A DNA stretch of 56,809 bases from an uncultured Bacteroidales bacterium (GTDB taxonomy: Bacteria > Bacteroidota > Bacteroidia > Bacteroidales > Bacteroidaceae): contig CADCBO010000014.1 in NCBI GenBank assembly GCA_902799685.1, forward strand, positions 1-56,809, given 5' to 3'. The notes under the pieces were generated by a model. That model was given only the letters and a program-made list of their open reading frames with translations. It was not told the origin of the DNA and made no database searches. Shown one piece after another: positions 51,900 through 56,809 of this stretch (position 1 is the first letter of the stretch; the number at the start of each line of letters is the position of its first letter). The position numbers were made by a program, and so were the translations under genes.

Positions 51900-53318
51900 A
51901 TGGTAACGTTCGTGATAGCTTTGATAGTCCTGGTTTTGGGCTATGTGTTCTACGGAAAATTCATTGAGCGTCTTTTCGGGGCTGACCCTAACCGTGATGT
52001 GCCGGCCAAAAGTATGGCCGATGGTGTGGACTACATTGCAATGCCCACGTGGAAGTCCTACATGATCCAGTTCCTGAATATTGCGGGTCTGGGCCCGATA
52101 TTCGGTGCCATCATGGGTGCCAAGTTCGGAACGGCATCTTACCTGTGGATTGTGTTCGGAACCATTTTTGCAGGTAGCGTTCACGACTATCTGTCAGGAA
52201 TGATATCCATGCGTCACGGAGGTGAGAGCCTGCCGCAGCTTATAGGCCGCTATCTGGGCGGTCCTGTGCAGAAGGTTTTCATAATCTTTTCTTTGGTTCT
52301 TCTGATTCTTGTAGGTGCGGTGTTTATTTCCCAGCCGGCCGACATTTTGGCACGCCTTACCAATAACGCAGTGGGAATAAACGCATGGATTGCCATAATA
52401 TTCGTCTATTATCTGATTGCAACCCTGTTTCCCATAGACAAGATTATAGGCAAGTTCTATCCCATATTCGGCGCGGCTCTGCTTTTTATGGCTTTCGGAA
52501 TAATGATTGCCCTGCTTGTGGAACGTCCCGAGTTGCCCGAGATGTGGAACGGATTCGGCACCAAGTATGACAAGAATCCCATATTCCCCATGATGTTCAT
52601 ATCGATTGCCTGCGGTGCAATAAGCGGATTCCACGCAACCCAGTCGCCCCTGATGGCACGTTGCATGACCAATGAATCCAATGGCAGGATAGTGTTCTAC
52701 GGCGCAATGATATCCGAAGGTATCGTTGCTCTTATCTGGGCAGCCGCCGCTACCGCATATTTCGGCGAGCACGGAACAGACCACACCGCAGCTCAGATTG
52801 TGCTCGAGATATCCAAGACATGGCTTGGCAAGGTAGGTGGTGTGCTTGCGATACTTGGTGTCGTGGCTGCTCCTATCTCAACCGGAGATACCGCTTTGCG
52901 TTCGGCCCGTCTTATTGTGGCCGATTTCTTCAAGATCAAGCAGAAATCCATTGGCCGCCGTCTGGCTATAAGCATCCCGCTGTTCGTGATAACTCTGGCA
53001 GCTCTGCTATACAGCATTCGTGACAAGGAGGGCTTCAATATAGTATGGCGCTACTTTGCATGGTCCAACCAGACACTTGCAGTGTTTACCCTCTGGGCTG
53101 TAACTGTATATCTTACCCAGAAGAAAAAGATGGTTCTGGTAACACTTATCCCGGCCCTGTTCATGACCGTAGTTACAGTGACCTATATCTTCATGGCCCC
53201 GGAGGGATTCCGCTTGGCTCCCTGGATTGCATATATCATTGCAGGTGTAGTGGCATCGGCATTCCTGATTATTTATCTGCTCTGGAAACATCGTTTTGAC
53301 AAACAAAATATAGCATAG
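51900..53318 (+). CDS. cstA: CstA-family carbon starvation/pyruvate transporter
   Basis: 472-residue membrane protein with about 13 hydrophobic helices. CstA hallmarks are the N-terminal YVFYGKFIERLFGADPNRDV, FLNIAGLGPIFGAIMGAKFG, IFAGSVHDYLSGMISMRHGG, AISGFHATQSPLMARCMTNE, and GDTALRSARLIVADFFKIKQ. It is the shorter form of the family, well below the ~700 residues of E. coli CstA and BtsT. CstA and BtsT import pyruvate and peptides under starvation; pyruvate would fit the nearby ATP-grasp protein and the NifJ gene at the right end. It is the second gene of the 48929-53962 operon. Confidence 0.93.
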   Translation: MVTFVIALIVLVLGYVFYGKFIERLFGADPNRDVPAKSMADGVDYIAMPTWKSYMIQFLNIAGLGPIFGAIMGAKFGTASYLWIVFGTIFAGSVHDYLSGMISMRHGGESLPQLIGRYLGGPVQKVFIIFSLVLLILVGAVFISQPADILARLTNNAVGINAWIAIIFVYYLIATLFPIDKIIGKFYPIFGAALLFMAFGIMIALLVERPELPEMWNGFGTKYDKNPIFPMMFISIACGAISGFHATQSPLMARCMTNESNGRIVFYGAMISEGIVALIWAAAATAYFGEHGTDHTAAQIVLEISKTWLGKVGGVLAILGVVAAPISTGDTALRSARLIVADFFKIKQKSIGRRLAISIPLFVITLAALLYSIRDKEGFNIVWRYFAWSNQTLAVFTLWAVTVYLTQKKKMVLVTLIPALFMTVVTVTYIFMAPEGFRLAPWIAYIIAGVVASAFLIIYLLWKHRFDKQNIA

Positions 53319-53320
53319 CA

Positions 53321-53962
53321 ATGAAAGAACCATTCGTAATAACCATCAGCCGCGAGGTTGGCTCAGGTGGCAGGACCATAGGCCGTAAACTGGCAGAAAG
53401 ACTGGGCGTGCGTTTCAGTGACAAGGAACTCATAGATGCTCTCCAGGCAAAACTCAACCTCACCGCAAGCGGTATTGAGGAGCTTAAGGGCAAGAAGAAA
53501 CGCTGGATTGATGATTTCATCCAAATGGTTGCTCCAGTACCCATGAGTGGTCTGCTTGTTGATGGCGAAAGTGATTATATCAGTGAGTACAACTCATCGC
53601 TCAGTGTGAATGACGTCTTTGAGGCCGAACGGGAAATCCTTAACGGTATAGCCGATGAGGGATCATGCGTGATCGCCGGCCGTTCCGGTTTCTTTGTGCT
53701 CAAGGACCGCCCCAACAAGGTTGATATCCTAATCACTGCATCACGCGAGAACCGTATTGCACGTATCATGAGCAAGCAGAACCTGACTCGTGAGAAAGCT
53801 GTTGAGGTTATTGAAAGCGTTGACAAGGCTCGTGACAACTACGTGCTTCGCTATACTGGCCAAAGCCGTTATGATGCCCGCAACTATCACATTGTCCTCA
53901 ATATGGATTACATCACCGAGGACCAGGCGGTTGAGATGATACTTTCTTATTTGGGGAAGTAA
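53321..53962 (+). CDS. Cytidylate-kinase-like family protein (Cytidylate_kin2)
   Basis: 213 residues with a P-loop-like N-terminus, ITISREVGSGGRTIGRKLAE, typical of the cytidylate-kinase-like family in which the GSGG loop carries no Lys. The LID region is around ITASRENRIARIMSKQNLTR, followed by DNYVLRYTGQSRYDARNYHI, where the family has YY..y....W.d...Yd. Members are annotated as cytidylate kinase-like but few have been tested, and the true cmk gene is usually elsewhere. It starts 2 bp after the CstA-like gene and ends the operon ahead of a terminator. Confidence 0.88.
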   Translation: MKEPFVITISREVGSGGRTIGRKLAERLGVRFSDKELIDALQAKLNLTASGIEELKGKKKRWIDDFIQMVAPVPMSGLLVDGESDYISEYNSSLSVNDVFEAEREILNGIADEGSCVIAGRSGFFVLKDRPNKVDILITASRENRIARIMSKQNLTREKAVEVIESVDKARDNYVLRYTGQSRYDARNYHIVLNMDYITEDQAVEMILSYLGK

Positions 53963-53991
53963 TCCGGTAGTAATAAAAAGCTTTAAATTGC

Positions 53992-54023
53992 AAACTCCAC
54001 TTTGCAAAATGTGGAGTTTTTGT
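53992..54023 (+). terminator. Rho-independent terminator after the cytidylate-kinase-like gene
   Basis: AAACTCCAC (53992-54000) and GTGGAGTTT (54011-54019) form a 9-bp stem around a 10-nt loop, followed by TTTGT. The loop begins with the -33 TTTG of the next promoter. Confidence 0.8.
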
Positions 54024-54033
54024 ATTAACTTTG
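54001..54033 (+). promoter_or_regulatory. Promoter of the AAA ATPase gene, nested in the terminator
   Basis: TTTG (54001-54004, in the terminator loop) and TTAACTTTG, i.e. TAACTTTG at 54026-54033, are spaced by 21 bp. The predicted start is near 54039. Confidence 0.65.
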
Positions 54034-54035
54034 CG

Positions 54036-54059
54036 GTCCGTGCACACGAGTGCGCGGAC
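54036..54059 (+). repeat. 10-bp GC-rich inverted repeat at the start of the ATPase leader
   Basis: GTCCGTGCAC and GTGCGCGGAC pair over 10 bp (one wobble) around ACGA, directly after the -7 box and 12 bp before the ATG. It could be an operator or a leader hairpin limiting translation. The predicted transcription start falls inside the left arm, so its status is uncertain. Confidence 0.5.
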
Positions 54060-54070
54060 GCGTATTATAA

Positions 54071-55249
54071 ATGGAGCAGTTTTTCAGGACACATGACTAT
54101 CTAGTGGAGCACTTGCAGGCATCTGTAAGGCGTGACCTCATGGATGAGATTGACTGGTCCAGCCGTATGATCGGTATCAAGGGTACTCGCGGGGTGGGTA
54201 AGACCACTTTCCTTTTGCAGTATGCCAAGGAGAAGTTCGGGCGTGACCGTTCATGCCTGTACATAAACATGAACAACTTCTACTTTCAGGGTCACGGGAT
54301 TGCCGAGTTTGCGGGCGAGTTCCATAAGCTGGGCGGTAAGGTGCTGCTCATAGACCAGGTGTTCAAGCATCCGGACTGGAGCAAGGAGTTGCGCAAGTGC
54401 TATGATCTGTATCCCGGTCTCAAGATTATCTTTACTGGATCATCGGTGATGCGCCTTAAGGAGGAGAATCCTGAACTGAACGGAATAGTCAGCTCATACA
54501 ATCTGCGCGGTTTCTCATTCCGCGAGTTCCTGAATCTCAAGGCCGGCACATCATTCAAGGCACACCGCATGGATGATATCCTTAAGAACCATACGGCCAT
54601 TGCACGTGAGATACTCTCTCAGGTCAATCCGTTACAGTATTTCCAGGATTATGTGCATCATGGTTTCTATCCGTTCTTTCTGGAGAAACGTAATTTCTCG
54701 GAGAATCTGCTCAAGACCATGAACATGATGATGGAGGTAGATATTCTTATCATCAAACAGATTGACCTCAAGTATCTGGCCAGGATCAAGAAACTGTTCT
54801 ATCTGATGGCGGTTTCGGGTACATCGGCCCCAAACGTAAGCCAGTTGGCTGCGGAGATTGAGACATCACGCGCTACTGTGATGAACTATATCAAGTATCT
54901 GGCCGATGCGAGACTCATAAATATTGTGTATGCCAAGGGCGACAGTTTCCCCAAGAAACCTTGCCGTGTGCTGATGCACAACTCAAACCTTATCTACACC
55001 ATCTATCCGCCGCGTCAGGACCGTCAGGATGTGATCGACACGTTCTTTGTGAACTCCATGTGGAAGGATCACGTGGTGCACAAGGGTGTCAAGGGCTGGT
55101 CGTTCCTGGTGGACGGTCATGTAAATTTCAAGGTGGCTACCCAGGAGGGCAAGCCACGCGTTCAGGCCGATTCATACTACGCCGTTGACGGACTGGAGAT
55201 AGGACATGACAACGTGATCCCGCTTTGGATGTTCGGGATGCTTTATTGA
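54071..55249 (+). CDS. AAA ATPase with DUF4143-like C-terminal domain
   Basis: 392 residues. Walker A is GIKGTRGVGKTTFLLQYAKE (about residues 36-55). The Walker B strand is GKVLLIDQVFKHPDWSKELR, with Asp-Gln instead of the usual Asp-Glu. Sensor 1 is KIIFTGSSVMRLKEENPELN, followed by LRGFSFREFLNLKAG. The C-terminal part contains a winged-helix-like segment (SQLAAEIETSRATVMNYIKY) and a DUF4143-like region. This is the common bacterial/archaeal ATPase family often found as accessory genes; cellular roles are poorly known. It stands alone with its own promoter, upstream of nifJ. Confidence 0.88.
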   Translation: MEQFFRTHDYLVEHLQASVRRDLMDEIDWSSRMIGIKGTRGVGKTTFLLQYAKEKFGRDRSCLYINMNNFYFQGHGIAEFAGEFHKLGGKVLLIDQVFKHPDWSKELRKCYDLYPGLKIIFTGSSVMRLKEENPELNGIVSSYNLRGFSFREFLNLKAGTSFKAHRMDDILKNHTAIAREILSQVNPLQYFQDYVHHGFYPFFLEKRNFSENLLKTMNMMMEVDILIIKQIDLKYLARIKKLFYLMAVSGTSAPNVSQLAAEIETSRATVMNYIKYLADARLINIVYAKGDSFPKKPCRVLMHNSNLIYTIYPPRQDRQDVIDTFFVNSMWKDHVVHKGVKGWSFLVDGHVNFKVATQEGKPRVQADSYYAVDGLEIGHDNVIPLWMFGMLY

Positions 55250-55282
55250 TTGACACAAGATTTTCAAACAACATAATAAACT

Positions 55283-56809
55283 ATGGCAAAGAAATTTATC
55301 ACTTGTGATGGTAACGAGGCTGCGGCTCATGTGAGCTATATGTTCTCGGAGGTAGCCGCTATCTACCCCATCACCCCGTCATCACCTATGGCGGAGCATG
55401 TTGACGAGTGGGCCGCCCGTGGTCGTAAGAACCTGTGGGGCCAGACCGTATCAGTTCAGGAAATGCAGTCTGAGGCCGGTGCCGCCGGTGCCGTTCACGG
55501 TTCACTGCAGGCCGGTGCCTTGACCACAACCTTTACAGCATCACAGGGTTTGCTGCTGATGATTCCTAACATGTACAAAATTGCAGGTGAGCTGATTCCC
55601 TGTGTGTTCGATGTATCGGCACGTACTCTGGCCAGTCACGCTCTTTGTATATTCGGTGACCATCAGGATGTAATGGCTTGCCGCCAGACAGGCTTTGCAA
55701 TGCTTTGCGAGGGTTCTGTACAGGAGGTTATGGATATAACCGCTGTCGCTCACCTTGCTTCACTTGAAACATGCGTTCCGTTTGTGAACTTCTTTGATGG
55801 TTTCCGTACATCACACGAGTATCACAAGATTGAACTGATGGACCAGGAGGATATCCGTCCGTTGGTTAATGAGGAGTATATCAAGCGCTTCCGTGACCGT
55901 GCTATGAGTCCTGAGCGTCCTATCACACGCGGTACCGCCGAGAACCCCGAGACTTTCTTCACACACCGTGAGGCCTGCAACCCCTACTATGATTCAGTTC
56001 CCGAGGTTGTAGAGAAGTATCTGGGTGAGATTTCAAAGATTACCGGCCGTGAGTACCATCTGTTCTCATACTACGGCGCCAAGGATGCTGACCGCATGAT
56101 CATCCTGATGGGCTCTGCTACCGATGCAGCCCGCGAGGCTATCGACTACCTGAACGCCAACGGCCAGAAGGTGGGTATGATCTCAGTTCACCTGTATCGT
56201 CCGTTCTCAATCAAGCATCTGCTTGCTTCAGTTCCCAAGACTGTTAAGCGTATTGCCGTTCTGGACCGTACCAAGGAACCCGGCGCAAACGGCGAGCCTC
56301 TGTATCTGGATGTCAAGGATGCTTACTACGATGTTAAGGACCGTCCTCTCATCGTTGGTGGCCGCTACGGTCTGGGTTCACACGATACCACTCCCGCTCA
56401 GATCATCAGCGTATTCAACAACCTGGCTATGCCCGAGCCCAAGAACCACTTCACCATCGGTATTGTTGATGATGTCACATTCACATCACTTCCACCGGTT
56501 GAGGAGATCGCTCTGGGCGGTGCCGGCATGTTCCAGGCTAAGTTCTACGGTCTGGGTGCCGACGGTACTGTAGGTGCCAACAAGAACTCAGTCAAGATTA
56601 TCGGTGACAACACTGATAAGTATTGCCAGGCTTATTTCTCATATGACTCAAAGAAGTCTGGCGGCTTTACCTGCTCACACCTGCGCTTTGGTGATACCCC
56701 CATCCGTTCAACCTATCTGGTAACCACACCTAACTTTGTTGCATGCCACGTTCAGGCTTACCTGCACATGTACGATGTTACACGCGGTCTGCAGAAGAAC
56801 GGTCAGTTC
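55283..56809 (+). CDS. nifJ: Pyruvate:ferredoxin (flavodoxin) oxidoreductase, N-terminal part
   Basis: The frame begins at the ATG at 55283 (MAKKFITCDGNEAAAHVSYM) and runs open to the right edge, giving 509 residues of a protein normally ~1,180 long. Domain I shows the pyruvate-binding signature AAIYPITPSSPMAEHVDEWA, TVSVQEMQSEAGAAGAVHGS and TTTFTASQGLLLMIPNMYKI. Domain II follows at ~residues 260-400 (LIVGGRYGLGSHDTTPAQII), then the start of the gamma-like domain III (GLGADGTVGANKNSVKIIGD). The enzyme converts pyruvate to acetyl-CoA, CO2 and reduced ferredoxin, central to anaerobic energy metabolism. The thiamine- and iron-sulfur-binding parts lie outside the window. Confidence 0.96.
   Translation, partial: MAKKFITCDGNEAAAHVSYMFSEVAAIYPITPSSPMAEHVDEWAARGRKNLWGQTVSVQEMQSEAGAAGAVHGSLQAGALTTTFTASQGLLLMIPNMYKIAGELIPCVFDVSARTLASHALCIFGDHQDVMACRQTGFAMLCEGSVQEVMDITAVAHLASLETCVPFVNFFDGFRTSHEYHKIELMDQEDIRPLVNEEYIKRFRDRAMSPERPITRGTAENPETFFTHREACNPYYDSVPEVVEKYLGEISKITGREYHLFSYYGAKDADRMIILMGSATDAAREAIDYLNANGQKVGMISVHLYRPFSIKHLLASVPKTVKRIAVLDRTKEPGANGEPLYLDVKDAYYDVKDRPLIVGGRYGLGSHDTTPAQIISVFNNLAMPEPKNHFTIGIVDDVTFTSLPPVEEIALGGAGMFQAKFYGLGADGTVGANKNSVKIIGDNTDKYCQAYFSYDSKKSGGFTCSHLRFGDTPIRSTYLVTTPNFVACHVQAYLHMYDVTRGLQKNGQF

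Noticed and set aside
56223-56573. 116-codon frame inside the NifJ coding region
   Set aside because: Out-of-frame shadow of a strongly conserved gene; the composition is explained by the NifJ codons.
1-56809. tRNA, rRNA or CRISPR features
   Set aside because: No T-loop/cloverleaf pattern, rRNA core sequence or regularly spaced direct repeats were seen on reading the intergenic regions.

Overview
The window is bacterial chromosome from a member of the Bacteroidales (Bacteroides/Prevotella-like); the sequence does not settle the genus. The evidence is: many upstream regions carry the Bacteroidetes -7 promoter box TAnnTTTG, several with a TTTG about 20 bp upstream; there is a BtuB/BtuG-type vitamin B12 locus; there is a leucine-rich (BspA-like) surface protein; large secreted proteins end in short sorting-type tails; and the gene complement is typical of the order (RecJ, RecQ, fused DAHP synthase/chorismate mutase, NADP-glutamate dehydrogenase, NifJ). 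I see no tRNA, rRNA, CRISPR array, prophage or transposase gene.

Layout. 1-1043: 3' end of a large repeat-containing surface protein, followed by two hairpins. 1198-7295: tightly overlapping leucine operon leuA-leuC-(leuD fused to a second isopropylmalate/citramalate synthase-like enzyme)-leuB, followed by a tyrosine-phosphatase lipoprotein. 8506-9027: DUF3237 protein. 9091-9192: a 31-bp perfect inverted repeat. 9212-13401: FecCD-type permease, CE1/enterochelin-esterase-like hydrolase, predicted 10-TM metal exporter, small membrane protein and a winged-helix regulator. 13537-15873: large secreted protein. 15880-21972: divergent AraC regulator and an efflux operon (TolC-like, HlyD-like, two ABC-2 permeases). 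22014-24569: BspA-like protein built from three related modules. 24685-26163: LytTR membrane regulator divergent from a 131-aa protein resembling only the N-terminal part of acyl-CoA ligases, with four GGGTAAAA-type sites between them.

26189-32176 (minus strand) is a cobalamin-riboswitch operon: DUF4465 lipoprotein, BtuB-like receptor, BtuG-like propeller lipoprotein with an extra C-terminal domain, and BtuF-like binding protein. 32242-34509 is a CPA2 antiporter. 42156-34510 (minus) is a compact run recJ-recQ-aroG/chorismate mutase-SGNH esterase-ABC ATPase-ABC permease. A C1 peptidase and a chorismatase-like RidA-family protein with L-asparaginase diverge at about 43.5 kb. A 52-aa rubredoxin gene (45799-45957) follows a nucleotide-sugar epimerase. 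47072-47254 is a 183-bp GC-rich element with 18-bp terminal inverted repeats. The right end carries gdhA, an unusual receiver-receiver-ATP-grasp protein, a CstA-like transporter, a cytidylate-kinase-like protein, a DUF4143-like AAA ATPase and the first 509 codons of pyruvate:ferredoxin oxidoreductase.

Pathway logic: most of the window is core metabolism and transport. Branched-chain amino acid synthesis, chorismate synthesis, B12 capture, nitrogen assimilation (gdhA, asparaginase) and anaerobic pyruvate metabolism (nifJ, CstA-like carrier) are all represented. The most unusual items are the leuD fusion, the receiver-receiver-ATP-grasp protein, the LytTR/half-ligase pair with its site array, the extended BtuG, and two inverted-repeat elements.
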